Source: Spirogloea muscicola
Lineage: Eukaryota; Streptophyta; Zygnematophyceae; Spirogloeales; Spirogloeaceae
Direction of reading: 5' to 3'
Length of the DNA stretch: 64,000 nt
NCBI GenBank assembly: GCA_009602725.1
Contig: WELB01000001.1
Location: 200,015 to 264,014 of the forward strand
Shown here: piece by piece, positions 29,426 through 42,272 of the stretch
Layout: the number at the start of each line of letters is the position of its first letter
Position numbering within the stretch: position 1 is the first letter of the stretch
Translations under genes and position numbers: made by a program
Notes under the pieces: model-generated
The model's database searches: none
Seen by the model: only the letters and a program-made list of their open reading frames with translations
Told to the model about the DNA's origin: nothing

Positions 29426-29640
29426 TCAGTAGCTATGGGTGAGGAGCCTCAAATCCGACAGACTAGCTGCCGGAAAAGAATACCCCTGACGATAGCCAGA
29501 GGCTGCAGCGAGAGCACGGCCAGCACCCAGATGCAAGGCGAGGGCCATGGACCGCTGGAGGGAGATTGAGAGACGCATACGAGAGACCTGGGCCCACGAG
29601 CCAGCGGCGTCGAAGTCATGGCTGTGATTGGCCACCCCGA
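29426..29640 (-). mobile_element. Retrotransposon endonuclease C-terminal fragment
   Basis: Minus strand reads AAGSWAQVSRMRLSISLQRS, then GAGRALAAASGYRQGYSFP and terminates SDLRLLTHSY-stop at about 29429. This is a different subfamily ending from the SDLYVLTRGY copies. Confidence 0.7.
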
Positions 29641-30463
29641 AATAAGAATGGACGAAGTGTAAGAAAGGTGACAGCCGGAGGTGATCAGAGGGAGGGGTGC
29701 TCTCAAACCCCTGAAAGCGACCGGGCGGGCGGGCCAAGTGGCAGGCAGGCCGGGCGCGGGGGGCTGTCCGGCAGGGAGGCGCCACGTCGGCCGAGGTTGG
29801 AAGGGAAGGGGGGGCGTGGGCGAAGATTCCCCTGCCTCGGCCCGGCGCCTCATTCCCACCGCCGGGCGGCTCGAAGCGCCTCTCCGCCACCGTCCGCTAC
29901 CGTCTCGAGCTCCCTTCCGGCCCAATGGCGGGAAGTGAGGCCAGAATCGCCGCGCCCGACGGGGTGAATGGAGCGTGTATTGAGGAGTGTTCGAAGGACC
30001 TGAGTGGTCAACTACGAAGGCAAGCTCATTGACAGATGCACATCACCTGCTGCTAAGCTGACCCGCTCAGGAACCACAACTCAGAGGCGAGAGAAGCTTC
30101 AACCAGCGAGGGCTGTGAACGGCCAGCCCAGAGAGAGTGGATAAGGTCCCAGAGAAGAAAGGGCGGCCAGATTGACTGAGGCCCAAGGCAAGAAAGATTG
30201 AGGCGAAGCTCCCCACCCTCCGTCTCGTGCGGCCTGACCCATGCACCTGGCCCACTGCCCGATGCCCATCGTCCGCGAGCACGTTCTGCCGCTCCCCCCC
30301 ACCGTCGGGCTTGCCTGGTACCGGCCCAGTCACCAACACTGTCTCTCCCGTTCCTGCCGCCGTCGCGGGGGTCCCCGTGGCGCGGGGAGCCGTCGGTCCC
30401 TCCCCCCCCCCACTTCCCATCCCCCGGGCCCCCCTCCATGACCGCGGCGCCCGCCCCGCCGGC
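29641..30463. other. No gene seen; GC-rich upstream region of the lipin gene
   Basis: Includes a hairpin core at about 30108-30155 beside a scrap of module A (GCGGCCAGATTGACTGAGG). The 30180-30460 stretch is CpG-rich and probably 5' UTR/promoter of the next gene. Confidence 0.4.
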
Positions 30464-33400
30464 ATGTACTCCGCGGGGCGCTTCCTCTCGCAGGGCCTGT
30501 ACACCGTCTCCGGGCCCTTCCACCCCTTTGGCGGCGCCGTGGACATCATCGTCGTCGAGCAGGAGGATGGCACCTTCAAGGTGGCCCCGCCAGCCGCTTT
30601 GCCGCAGCTCGCGCAGGCGCCAGACCCTCAAGCTGCCGCCGAGCAGCTCGGAACTCGGCCGCATGGCTCTGGCTTCAACTGACGTGCACCGACGGCCTTG
30701 GCGACCTTGCAGACGTCGCCCTGGTACGTGCGCTTCGGCAAGTTCCAGGGCGTGCTCAAGCGGCGCGAGAAGGTCGTGCAGATCGCGGTGGACGGTGTAG
30801 AGGCCAATTTGACTATGTTCCTCGACCACAAGGGCGAGGCCTACTTCCTGCAGGACGCGGACGAGGGAGGTGTGTGCTTCACAGCTGGACCTTCCTCATG
30901 AACAAGCCGTCACTGCCAGTCATTGTGCTGGTTCAGCGTTTGAGGAACCCTACGTAGCTCCAGTCAAGAGTTGAGTAGCAAGAGGAGAGGAAAGGCACGT
31001 ATAACCCGCTGTTTGACCCGCTTCAAGCAGAGGATGGAGGACCCTCCCTGGAGCCTCTGCTACTTGAGGCTGGAGAGATGTCCACTACTACATCAGCAGC
31101 ACCTTCTCGGCAGAACTCAACAGATGATGTCCAGACTTCTCGGCAGAACTCTGTAGATGATGTCCAGAGTGGCAAGGACGAGAATTCTGTGAAGCTGCCA
31201 GATGCCCTCCACCCTCCAGAAGGCGAGTCTTCAGATGCAGATATTGCCCCAGACACTCCAACGGAAGCAGAGGCCTGCACTTCCGAACAAGTCGTTGCTG
31301 CTGATGACGAGCCTGCATTGGAAGCACGGGACAGGTCCAACTCTGTGGATTCTGTGAATATGTCAGAGTTCCTTACAGAGGAGGATATGAAACTCAAGCA
31401 GGAAATTGAAAAGGAGCTCGCATGGCATCAGGTTGTGGAGAAGGCTTCAGTTGCTCTAAGGTCAGCCATACATCACATTGGACTGAAGCAATGCTGTTGC
31501 GACTGTTGCCTATCAGTGGTAGCAGGAGAAGTGCACTGCCACGTCGCTTACACATTGTCCAGTCACCTGTCTATGCAGAGAGGCTCCTATGTCTGCCAAG
31601 CTCTTTCTGGAGGCAAGCCAGCAGAAGGAAGGCAAAGAGACAGCTAAGGTGGTACTGAACAGGCACATGCAGCATACTGTCTCCTCTTGTGACATCTGCA
31701 TTGCAGACCTGTACTGATGCTGTACTGTTGCGATGTCTAATGCAGCACTTGCAAGATCGAAAGTCTTGGGGATGGTGGGGCTGGCGGTCACGTCCTGTTG
31801 TGCCCGCACCTCTTGACAAGCAGGCCTCGGCTGGCTCATCAGCCTCGGACCAATCCGAGCAAGCAGCTACAGCACGGACCCCAGTAGACTCAAAAGGTGG
31901 TGCTCAAGGCAAGAGGAGGGGGAAAGACACTCCAGAGCAGGCCAAGGAGAGGGCACTCATGGTAGCTGAGCTCCTCGACAGCAAGTGGATTGCCAGTGAG
32001 AAGGGCAGGAGGAAAAAGAGGGACTATGAAAGAAGGAGAAGTGCACCACCTACGCTAGCCTCCGCAGTTGCTGCTGCTGACGAGTCTCGCGCTTGGCAGA
32101 GTGTAGGCGCTGCTGTTGAGAGGGATGTGGAGGACGTGACATCCATTTCACAAGCACATTCAGGGGCCAAAGGCAGCACAGGGGAGGATGAGACATTTGT
32201 CCTTATGACTGTAGATGGCCGGGTAGTGGTTGCCAATGTTGCGGACGAAGAAAGGCTCGGAGCATCAACCAGTCCTGAGGTAGCCGCTCTGCGGCTGGAA
32301 GGGCTTCCAGTTGACCTTGGAGATGGCACAGCTGAGCCAGAGAGCAGCAACAAGGAGTCACAGAAGCATGGCGAGCGCGGAGACAGATCATCGGCTGCGG
32401 AGGAAGAAGGGACCGAGGTGATGGGGTCAAGCTCAGGGAGAGGGGATGTAAGTGGAAAACATAGCCTACATGTCACGTTTGTTCAGAGGCGCGTGAGTGA
32501 TGAAGCAAGCACAGAGGGCTCTGAGCAGCGGGTGAGTCTGCCAGTGGACGATGCCACTGGAAAGTACCCCAGCGAGGCTGAGGGTGACAGGAAGATGCTG
32601 GAGGTCACCCTGCCTTTGAAGACCACGTCAAGAGGGGAGTCTCCCATAACATCGCCTGACACGCCCAGCAGCTGGCAGCAGGTTGCACAGGAGACTGCTC
32701 GAGCTCTGGCACTAAACAGGACGTCGTCCAGGTACTTCTCTTTTGGCAACCTCAGCGACCTCGGCCAGGGAACAGAGACAGAGGCTGAGGGCTGGCACGC
32801 GCGGGACCTGCGCTTATGTGAGACCAGCCTCAGCGATGACGAATGCGAGGGTTTCAGGAGCTGCAGGGTCAGCTTGCTTGAGATGGGCCAGTCCATGATA
32901 CGGGATGCCGAGGTTAGTGCTGCAGCAGCGCAGCAGGCCAAGGCAGCAGCACCACAGTTGCCCAGCTCTGCAGGTGATGCAGAAGAAAGGCTGCTGAATG
33001 GTGGGCCTGATTGCACGAGTTCATTGCAGGCAGAGGGAGAGAAAGCAGAAGGTAGGGAGGGGGCTCACAAGGAAGAGACTGAGGCAGCAGATGGGAGTCA
33101 GACAGAACAACGAGCAGCTTCTGGCATTCACAGTGATTCTGATGTGCCTGGTTTGCCAGTACAGGAGAGAGTTGGGACAGTGACAACCTTGACTTCTGAT
33201 AGTGACCCTGGACACGATGGTGCTGGCTCAGCAGGTGAGGATGGCGTCAGCCAGGAACAATTTGAGGGTGCAGAAGTTGATGGTGTAGCGCCTGAGTGCA
33301 ACTCAAAATTTCTTGTACAGGAGGATGACAACACGGCTAGCATCAGGCAACAGGGAGATCAGAACGCACTTAGAGTAGGGACTAATGATGAGCATGAGAA

Positions 33401-36400
33401 AGCCAGTTGTGCACTTGAAATGCCAGGAGACATAGTGGTGAAGCAGGAGTATGGCTTGCACTCAGTCTTGAAGTCGTGTATTGTGGAGGAAGATAGCAAC
33501 TCTAGTGAAGCTGCTGACAGTGAGGGGCAGGACAAAGAGGAGCAGGCACAGGCCAGCTTGGAAAGCACTGGGCAGCAGGCTGATGAAGCAGAGGAGCATG
33601 CCCTCGGCCCTTATGAGTCCCCCTCAAGCAAGATAGAGGCAGCAGATATGGCAGGAACAAGATCACCAGAAGAGAGATACTCGACACCTGACGGTGATGG
33701 GAAAGCCACACCTCAACCTGCAGGTAGCCCCAATATCAAGAGCATGCAGCAACGTCCACTCTCCAGCCCTCGCAGTGCTGTGAAGGCAGCCAGCCTGCGG
33801 TCAAGTCCTGCTGGAGGTTCGTCTCCTTACACAGGGAGTCCCAGTACTGCAGCGGCAATTGCAGGAGCTGCTGCTGCTCTTGCAGCTTCTGCTGCCGCTG
33901 CGGCATCGTTTGACAAGGATCTGAGCTCTTTGCCCATGACCTCCGAAGGTCTGGCTAAGGCAGGGTGCTCACTGGCGAAATTGTCCAATGACTTGCCAGC
34001 TCAGATTCGTGCAGAGAACAGAAGGTTGCAGACTGCCGACCCTCAGACTCCACAGCAAACCTGTCGTACAGGAGATGCGGAAAGTGATACAGACAAGCTT
34101 GATGGCCTGCAGGACGAGCACATGGGCGACTCCCCTGGCCCAGTGTCGCATAGTGACATGCCAGAGGGGCAGGAACAAGAAAGTGACTTGACGCCTGCTG
34201 GTGCAGGAGCTGAGATCAATCACTTATCAAGCACGGGGATGGAGCTGGCTCTCTGCAGAGACCTACTTGTGGAAGGTATGGGTTCAAAAGAAGCAGCCGC
34301 AGCATTTTCCTCCAAGGTGGTCACACTTGAGCATTTCGTCAGCTCCTACAGAGAGGTGACTTCCAGCACCTTGCTGGTAGTAAGAGTTGGGGGCAAGTAT
34401 TATCAGTGGCATACAGTGCAGCCCCTCCTATTGGGAATGCTTGCTTTCGGCAGGTTCATCCCTGTGACAGACGGTGCCTCAGATGGCTCTATAGCAGTGG
34501 AGAGACCAGAAGCACCTAGCACCTCTGCGCTGGCGATCGTACCTGCAAGACCCACTGCTGCTGCAAGCAGCCAGTGGAAGCTCTGGCCATTTGGTGGGTC
34601 GGGAAGCCCTCCCTCACGGGCAGATCGAATCTCTCAAGCTGCACTTCTGGCTGCTGTTGGTAAGCATGGAGCATGAGCATAATTTCTTTGTTGCTGTGTC
34701 TTCATCAATCAGCCATCCTTGACTATATATGATGCCTGGGACGTCAGCAAAGATGAGCATGATGATTGTAAGCGTGTTCAGATTAGATGCAGCATCTTGT
34801 AGAGGTTAATCTGGTTCATGTTCTTTCGTTGCTCTTTTGACAGGGACCGCCCATGACAGTCCCCTTGTACAGGACCTACTCGCTGGAAGAAATGGTTTCC
34901 ACTTCAGAAAGAGGAAAGTGCGTTCATATTTGCCAACTTCGGAGCAGCTAAAATCACTGAATCTGAAGGAGGGGAAAAGTTGCATTCACTTTAATTTCGT
35001 CACCCGCGTCCTCGGTCGCCAACAGGTCTGTACATTATCATAACCTGTTGTAGCACTGACTGTTTGTACTGCAGGTCACTTTTGCAGTGCAAGATTGTGC
35101 TGCATGACAATCTGCTTATCCTAATCATGGCGGCACAATTGGTTCCTATCACAGGTTGAAGCATCATTGTATTTGTGGAAGTGGAAAACAAGGATAGTCA
35201 TTTCAGACGTGGATGGCACTATAACTAGGTACCAATGTTGCTCAACTGCTGATTGATTGCATAAGTGTAAGCACCTGGAGCTCCTATGTGTACAATGATG
35301 TGGGACTCTAAGAAGTTCACAAGATATGGTCGCCTGGCTTTTCTGACGATCCTGTCTGTGCAGGTCTGACCTCCTTGGGCAAGTGATGCCCCTAGTTGGA
35401 AGGGACTGGTCTCAGCTAGGTGTGGCTCGCCTCTTCTCAGCTATTAAGGTACTTCGCCCGAAGTCGACGATCAATCAGTCAATGGCAAATGCAAATGATT
35501 ATGCACAGACGAAAGGCACCACGTATTCACGTTCTTGGTGCTCTTGCATGGCGTATGTGACATTCATGTCGTCACATTCCTCTGTTGTCGTATCAGGCAC
35601 TGTTATGTGATTCTCGTGCTGGTCTACCGAGATGCTCAGATCGTTTATCTGTGCTTGCAGGAGAATGGCTACGAATTTATGTTTCTGAGTGCACGGGCTA
35701 TCTCCCAAGCTTATCTTACTCGCACCTTTCTTTTTAATCTGAAACAGGTGAGTGTCCAATAACCTCCATTATGCCACTTGCTTGTACATTACGGGTTACC
35801 ATACAGGTCCCTGCGTACATGTGTGCGCCACCCAGCCTGGCCAGATGCATTCATGGCAATACATTGGTGCTCCTCTAAGTTTAGGATCTGAAAAGCTCTT
35901 GCAATGCAGGATGGTATGGGCTTGCCGGAAGGACCTGTTGTAATATCGCCTGATGGGCTGTTTCCGTCTCTTTATCGTGAAGGTACTCCTTGCTCACAAA
36001 AAACTAATTCTCCTCAGATTTAGTGCAAATGGATCGTGCATCACTACAAGTCGAAGTTTAGCCCATACCCTAGCCCTCTGGATTCAAATATGTGCAGGGA
36101 GCCACGTCGCATCTGCGTGAAGTATTCTGCAAAAGGGTGTGTCAGTTAGGCAGCTATACGTATTAGCTCATGAATCAGATTATTGTGCTTGCAGTCATAC
36201 GAAGGGCGCCTCACGAATTCAAGATCAACTGCCTGCAGGTTAGCAGAGTATGAGCAGCTCTATATTGATCATCAAGTGTCCTCCTTGGTGCTTCTTGTAA
36301 GATCTGCTGTGAATGTGGCAGTTTATAGACAGCTCATTACTTGCAAATTCAAGTCCATGCTCAGACTCGTTGTCACGTGCACTTGTGCAGGCAATTCGAG

Positions 36401-37091
36401 CTTTATTTCCAAAGGATGTCAATCCTTTTTATGCTGGTTTTGGAAATCGCGACACTGACGAGATAAGCTATGAGGCTGTGGGTATTCCTAAAGGGAAAAT
36501 CTATACGATCAATCCCAAGGTATGCAACTGCAGCTTTTGCTTTGAAGTGCTGGGTCGCGCCCAGTACACTTGATGCCTTATATATCTATTGCAGGGCTTG
36601 AAGCTCTTGGAAGCTGAAGACATCCATAGACAGCAAGATGTTATGGTCTGTGCAATTTGTATGGGCTTTCACAGTGGCACTTGCAACCTGGATTTCTGCA
36701 TTGCAGGGAGAGATTGTGGTCAACAAGCGAGTGGACGTGAGGTCGTACACAACATTGCATGAACTTGTTGATGACATGTTCCCTCCCGTCAATTCTGCTG
36801 AGGCTGTAAGTAATTCACCACAGACAAAAGTGGCATTGCAAATGTTGCAACCTACGTGGATTGAGTCGTTGCTATCCAAGGTGTTAGCTGCTTCTATGAG
36901 GTGATGGAAAAAAATACAGTGAAGAGATGTGCATGAAGGTTGTAGTGCCAGTCTTTCTTCGGTAGTTGGTGAGCCAGCGGCTTTGTTGGACCCTGTACCG
37001 TCTACACCTGCAGGAGGATTATAACTCGTGGAATTACTGGAAGATACCTCTACCAGAAATCGATGACAAACTTGCCCCGGCGCCCAAGTGA
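30464..37091 (+). CDS. PAH: Lipin-type phosphatidate phosphatase (PAH), with very long linker
   Basis: Fourteen exons: 30464-30580, 30713-30869, 30983-31460, 31579-31648, 31746-34659, 34844-35025, 35155-35228, 35364-35448, 35661-35747, 35910-35982, 36195-36238, 36391-36519, 36707-36805, 37014-37091. All phases close for 1528 residues. The N-LIP domain is at 1-105 ([33 protein letters not shown]). The catalytic HAD/LNS2 region covers about 1250-1528: DVDGTIT (1324-1330) supplies the nucleophile motif, then [43 protein letters not shown] and the C-terminal [11 protein letters not shown]. The enzyme dephosphorylates phosphatidate to diacylglycerol for storage and membrane lipid synthesis, moving between cytosol and ER. 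The start at 30464 is chosen because it gives the conserved amphipathic start ([19 protein letters not shown]). The ~970-residue acidic linker in one exon is unusual; Arabidopsis PAH1 and PAH2 are about 900-930 residues in total. Confidence 0.95.
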
Positions 37092-38430
37092 GCATACTAA
37101 GACCTTGGCGCTGTGGCCAATCAGCCCTGCATTTCTGTCAGCAAAAGCTGCTGCTTTTGTGCAGGCGGTCAATTGTGAGAGATGAATACTGTCACTCCTC
37201 TTTAAGAAAAGAGAGGAATTGCTTCATGGCACACAGTTGTCACAGGACCTCCTCATCAGAGTCAGTAAAGATACTAGTACCAAAAGAATGCACTACCCTT
37301 TAAAAGTATACACCAACTCTTATCTGGTGCTTTGTGTCCTCACAGGCTGAGAAAGTCTAATTCCGGACGATGAGCAGGAATTTGCCATCCTTCCAAAGTT
37401 TGATTGCAGGGCTGTGTGTTTTAGAGAGGCATTAGGCAGCGTCACAAGACGTCCTTAGATTCTCGCTTAATGGCTGGGTGCTATTGAGGTAGAGAAGCTT
37501 GTGTTGGGAAGCGTGCCATTTATTCAAGCCCAGATTTGCGGCTTGTTGCTTCGGCAGGTTGGGTTGTGTCTAAGTTGAACATTTCAACTCAGACTAGGAA
37601 GAGCTTATTGAGAGGAAATTGGTGGCCAAAGCCACCAGACACTTTTGCCAAATAGGCCAGCTGATACTAAGTGGTTATTGAGGTGCCACACTCTCTTTAA
37701 CCGTCAATATTTTGGCACTTTCATGTACAGGAGCTTCCTAAAAGCCGGAAGAAATTTGCATACAAGGCTAGCAGTGAGAAACGGGCAATCAAGGAAGAGG
37801 CTCGTTAGATAGCACAAGCATGGACACTTGCTTCTGAATGTGAGCTTGCTTGATACCACAAGCATACTTAAAACATCAAAAGTCTTTCTGATGATTGCAT
37901 ACCAAGATGGGGCGATGGGTGGCATCCCAACAAGAAAGTTGAACCATGGAGATATCAACAATGGCTGCACAAAGCAGGCAGCACTCTGCTAAACTGCAGG
38001 TCTTCATGCAGGATCTCAACAGATGCATGCTTTTATGGGCTGCTGAAACATAGGACTGACAACTGTCCAGCCCCCTATCAGGTCAACTGACAGGCGTTCT
38101 GGTTCTTTAGTGAAGGGATGCAGAGGTTGCAGTGGTCCGTCTCCTTGACATCTAGCATGTGACCCGTAGACCATTTAACGAAGACAGAGAGCTCTATGCC
38201 TGATCTGTGCCCAACAATGTGCTCAACGGCCAGTGATTGCGCAGCTTACGTTTGCAGATATCTCATGCATGCCAGTGAGCAAGTTTGTAAGTGCTCGGCA
38301 GTCTTGCTTCTTCCTGCAGAATGCAGCCCCTGCCTCACAGCCTCGCCTGATTATGGACAAGTACATTCACCCGATCTTAACAGATCCAGTATCCTTACCC
38401 AAAAAAAAAGGAGAAACCCGAATGGTTGCT
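37092..38430. other. No gene seen; convergent 3' ends
   Basis: Lies between the stops of the lipin gene (+) and aldolase (-), so probably holds two 3' UTRs. No repeat core recognised. Confidence 0.4.
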
Positions 38431-39732
38431 CTAGTACTTATAGCCAGTCACATGGAGGCTCTCAGCGGCACCGGCACCGCCTGCACCGCCGCCATACTTG
38501 CCCAGCGTGGCTTCTGAGTTCGCCTTGGCTCGCTCCAGGAAAGCCTGCTGTGCAGCCTGTACGTTCTCGGGCTTCCCGCCCCACGTCGAGAGGGTGGTCT
38601 TCTGCAGCGCGCGGCCATATGAGAAGGAGAGCGTCCACGGCCTGATCGTCTGGAGCTGGTTCATGGCGTTGAGGTTCTTGGTCGCCTCCTCCTCGCTCTG
38701 GCCGCCGGAGAGGAACATGACGCCGGGCACAGCACAGGGGACGGTGCGCTGGAGCGTGCGCACGGTCATCTTGGCGATGGTCTCGGCGTCCACCTTGGCG
38801 GCCTCGGATCCGGGCGTCACCATGTTGGGCTTGAGCAGCGTGCCCTCCAGCAGGACCTTGTGCTCGTTGAGCGCCTTATAGCACGCCGCCAGGACGCGCT
38901 CCGACACCTCTGCGCACTTCTCGATCGAGTGGCTGCCGTCGACCAGGATCTCGGGCTCCACAATGGGCACGAGGCCGTTCTCCTGGCAGATGATGGCGTA
39001 GCGAGCCAGGCCCTGCGCATTCACCTGGATCGACAGCTCCGACGGCTCGAAGTCGCTGATCTTGAGCACGGCGCGCCACTTGGCGAAGCGCGCGCCCGCC
39101 TGGTAGTACTTGGCGCACCGACCGGCCAGCCCGTCGTGGCCCTGCGTCGTAGTCTCGCCGTTGGTGTCCGCCAGGTCCACGACGCCCAGGTCCACCTTGA
39201 TGCCCGGGAGGACGCCGCCCTCGAGGAGGACGTCGACGAATGGCTTGCCCGCCATGGTCTTCTGGTACAGCGTCTCCTCGAACAGGATTACGCCGCTGAG
39301 AAACGGCAGCACGCCGGGCGTGCAGAAGAGGAGCTCGCGCAGCGCCTGCCGGTTGGCCTCCACGTTCTCCACGCCGATGCTGGCCAGGCGCTTCCCAATG
39401 GTCCCCGTACTCTCGTCCGCCGCGAGGATGCCCTTCCCGGGCGTCGCAATGTACTTGGCATTCTTGACAAGCTCCTCTGCGGCGTTGCGTGCAGCATCCG
39501 AGGAGGCGATTCAGTGGCCGCATCCGCTTCGGAGGACCTATTCAGCTTCGTTCTACGTCGAGGGCCGTCGTGTGAAGGATATCCAATGGCAGTCGCGTCT
39601 CCGAGACGACCAGCATTTGCGGAGCAATGGGGCAGCAGTGGAGGCGGCCGATCGCACCGTAGATAGCGGCGCGAGCCCGCCGTGGCCAGGGCTGCGCTGC
39701 TCACCAGCATATTTCCCGACGTAACAAGACAT
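38431..39732 (-). CDS. FBA: Fructose-bisphosphate aldolase, class I, cytosolic plant type
   Basis: Two exons, 39705-39732 (28 nt: MSCYVGKYA) and 38431-39476, give 357 residues. The class I signatures are present in order: [35 protein letters not shown], the Schiff-base lysine in [30 protein letters not shown] and the essential terminal Tyr (GYKY). The enzyme cleaves fructose-1,6-bisphosphate to GAP and DHAP in glycolysis and gluconeogenesis. The absence of a transit peptide and the short MSCY start fit the cytosolic isoform of land plants rather than the plastid one. The tiny first exon before a ~230 bp intron is certain from the phase match G|AG. The 5' flank is a pure GGC tract. Confidence 0.95.
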
Positions 39733-39743
39733 GGTGGTGGGCC

Positions 39744-39777
39744 GGGCGGCGGCGGCGGCGACGGCGGCGGCGGTGGC

Positions 39778-39809
<32 letters not shown>
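39744..39809 (+). repeat. (GGC)n microsatellite in the aldolase 5' flank
   Basis: About 66 bp of GGC with a few interruptions, starting 12 bp upstream of the aldolase ATG. In the mRNA it would be a (GCC)n 5' leader. Confidence 0.85.
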
Positions 39810-39879
39810 ATGCTCCGGCGACTGTGGCCCGAGACGAGGCGGTAAGAGAAGAAAGGGCTTAATAATCCACAAGCTTGAT

Positions 39880-40420
39880 TTCAGTCAGCTTTACGGCCCC
39901 TTCTTCTTCTTTACGGCCCCTTCGGACCTTGTCAATTTTTGTTCAATTGTTTACCTGGGTTGGCCAATCAGCCATCACCCTCTACTGGAATAGTCACTCT
40001 CTCTTTCCCGGCTGGCTTTTTTCTAAGCCCTCGCCCACTTTGGAAGAAAGGCGCGCATGCAAATGTGAGAGAAGCAAATGAAAGGGAGGCCAATGTGAGT
40101 CTTGGGAAGAGCTCACTTCTTCGGAGCGACGTCTTTCCGCCTGCGAGCCTATTCCGACTTGCATCTTCTGACTAGAGGTTACTGAGCGTCCCCTTGTTGG
40201 GTTTCCGTATTAAATAGAGAGAATAAATAGCCCTGTTTAGTTTGCCCTAGACTCTGCCTGAACAATGTGTCGACTTGAATTGGCCTCCATTTCATTTCAT
40301 GCGCCCCGCGCGCCTTCTTCTTGTTGATGTCTTAGTCCTTGGCACCCCGGCTCCTTCAGACCTTGTCCATCCCTTTGGGCTGGCTTCTCTTAGCCACCAG
40401 TTCATGTGGCCGCGCTTGCC
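39880..40420 (+). mobile_element. Retrotransposon 3' end flanked by hairpin-core repeats
   Basis: At about 40120-40195 the plus strand carries the end of the endonuclease ORF (cttgcatcttctgactagagg). The 3' UTR then continues to the family terminus gcgcgccttct at about 40308-40318, including the shared TGAACAATGTGTCGACTTGA stretch. Reversed hairpin cores lie at about 39905-39985 and 40345-40400. An older partial 3' UTR scrap is near 40045-40095. Confidence 0.6.
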
Positions 40421-41408
40421 TTCGGAGCTTCATGGAGCACCGGGGTAACGCCGGCAGGGCCGAGGAGGTGCCAGTGGCGGGGCGCTCGTCCCGTCCCAGC
40501 GGGGGGCTCGTCTCGGGCCATTGGAGTCAGGCTTAGCGGCGGCGTCAGCAGCTGCGCCCCGACGACGACGCCCCGACGAAGGCCGCCGCTGTGGGGAACG
40601 ATCGTCATTGGCTGTGGCCAATGACGATCCACCGGCTGGCGGCCGCTCGCTCGCTCCGGCGGGCCCCACGACGGCGAGCGAGGAGCCGCCGCCGTGGCGC
40701 CGCCGGGGGAGCAGGATAGGGGGTCCTGCCATCCGACGGCAGGATGCCCCCTCTCGACGAGCGCTGCCCCATCGTGCGGCCACCGGACCCGCGCCGCCAC
40801 TCCCGTTTGGAATTGCTCTTATTCCTCATATCTTATCGTTACGTCTCGCGTTCTCCCACGACGGCGCTCTCGCCGGCCACCCGTCTCGCCAGCCACCACC
40901 AGCAACGGCAGGCAAGCCGTGGATAACGCCCGGGAATGGGCGGCGCCGGGGGGCCGGAGGGTATCTCGTCCTTGTATTTCCCCTGCGGCAGGCGGGGGTG
41001 GTGGGCATTTGACGCGGATTCACCGAGACAGGCGCACACCGTACATGAAAAGACCGTGAGACCAAATCGAGCCGATGTACTCTCCTCATGCATTTCGCAT
41101 TACCGAGGCCCCCCTCGGGAATCGCTTATTGGCCAAGGAGCTGACTGCCGGGAGCGGCACAGGCGTCAGGCGGGGCCCCTCCCACATCTCGTGTCTCTTC
41201 ATTCCGGGGGTTTCAGTTTGGCGCCGTCCCCCACCCGGCTGCGCCTCGCTGAGCCTGCGCGTGTCGAGCGGCGGCGGCGGCGCCTCCTGCCCACGCAGCG
41301 GCTGCGGCGCTCCTGACCGCGCCCGGCAGGTCTTTGGTGTCTGCCGCGATCCGCCACCGGGGGACGAAAGGCGCTTCGCAGGCCGTCTTTGCCCGAGGCA
41401 GAGCGAAG
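40421..41408. other. No gene supported; very GC-rich block
   Basis: Many overlapping open frames on both strands without motifs, expected from base composition. It includes a perfect hairpin at 40600-40629 and runs up to the proposed start of the H-protein gene. Confidence 0.35.
40600..40629. repeat. Perfect 13-bp stem hairpin with TGTG loop
   Basis: GATCGTCATTGGC is followed by TGTG and then the exact reverse complement. No T-run follows, and its role is unknown. Confidence 0.8.
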
Positions 41409-42272
41409 ATGGCCCTCCGGTGAAATTGCCCTGCATTTTCCGAGGTCGCACTCGAGCGGCATTGAGCAGGATCGTAGTGCCTTGCTTGAACCTGCACGTC
41501 AAAGCTTCAAAACCTCAAAGCCTCTACTGCAAACCCCTCATAACGCCCTGCATTGCGCGCAACCAGGTTGCTTGCATCTCAGGTGGCTTGCCAGCTGAGG
41601 GTGCGCTGCCTCGCTCCTGTGGATGGACGGCTCGCTCTGCTTAGCCGCCACTACGCCTCCTGTATGTGAGAAGCTTTGCTTGCACCTCTTTTTGTCACGT
41701 TGAGATGATCAAGCAGGTGCTGAAATGACATGGGATCTACGGTGGACATTGAGATACTTTGGAATTGACCAATGCTCTACACAGCATCAGAGAACCGGAA
41801 GTACCTCAAGTCCCACGAGTACATTGCGCTGGATGGCGAGATCGGCACTGTAGGGATCTCCGATTTTGCACAGGCTGAGCTTGGTGAAATAGTCTATGTG
41901 GAGCTGCCGGAGGTTGGGGCTGAGGTTACCAAGGGCGAGACATTCGGCGTCGTAGAGAGCGTGAAGGCTGCAAGTGATGTCTACTCTCCTGTCTCGGGAA
42001 AGGTGGTGGAAATTAATGAAGAGCTTAAGAGTTCGCCTGGAAAGGTCAGCGCTGCTTCTGTTCAGAAGCTGTGGCTGCTGGATTGACCTATCTTCATCTT
42101 CAGACTCCGCTGTGCACCTTACATGCCTCGCAAGTGGAACTTGTGGCAGGTCAACGATGACCCATTTGCAGATGGGTGGATGATGAAGGTGAAGTTGGAT
42201 GATACATCTGCCACAGACTCCCTGCTCGACGAAAGTGCTTACAAGGAGCACTGTGCAAAGGCAGAACATTAG
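41409..42272 (+). CDS. GCSH: Glycine cleavage system H protein, mitochondrial
   Basis: Exons 41409-41419 (ATG GCC CTC CG), 41470-41582, 41785-42044 and 42150-42272 close in phase for 168 residues. The last two exons are certain: [36 protein letters not shown], the lipoyl-lysine segment [26 protein letters not shown] and [10 protein letters not shown]. The H protein carries the aminomethyl group on lipoamide between the P, T and L proteins and is central to photorespiratory glycine breakdown. The first two exons ([20 protein letters not shown]) would form an Arg/Lys-rich mitochondrial presequence. That part is inferred from phase and fit, and an upstream in-frame extension is also possible. 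Confidence 0.9.

Noticed and set aside
30198-30829. Overlapping plus and minus frames across the first lipin exon
   Set aside because: They are out of frame with the N-LIP domain, which defines the real frame here.
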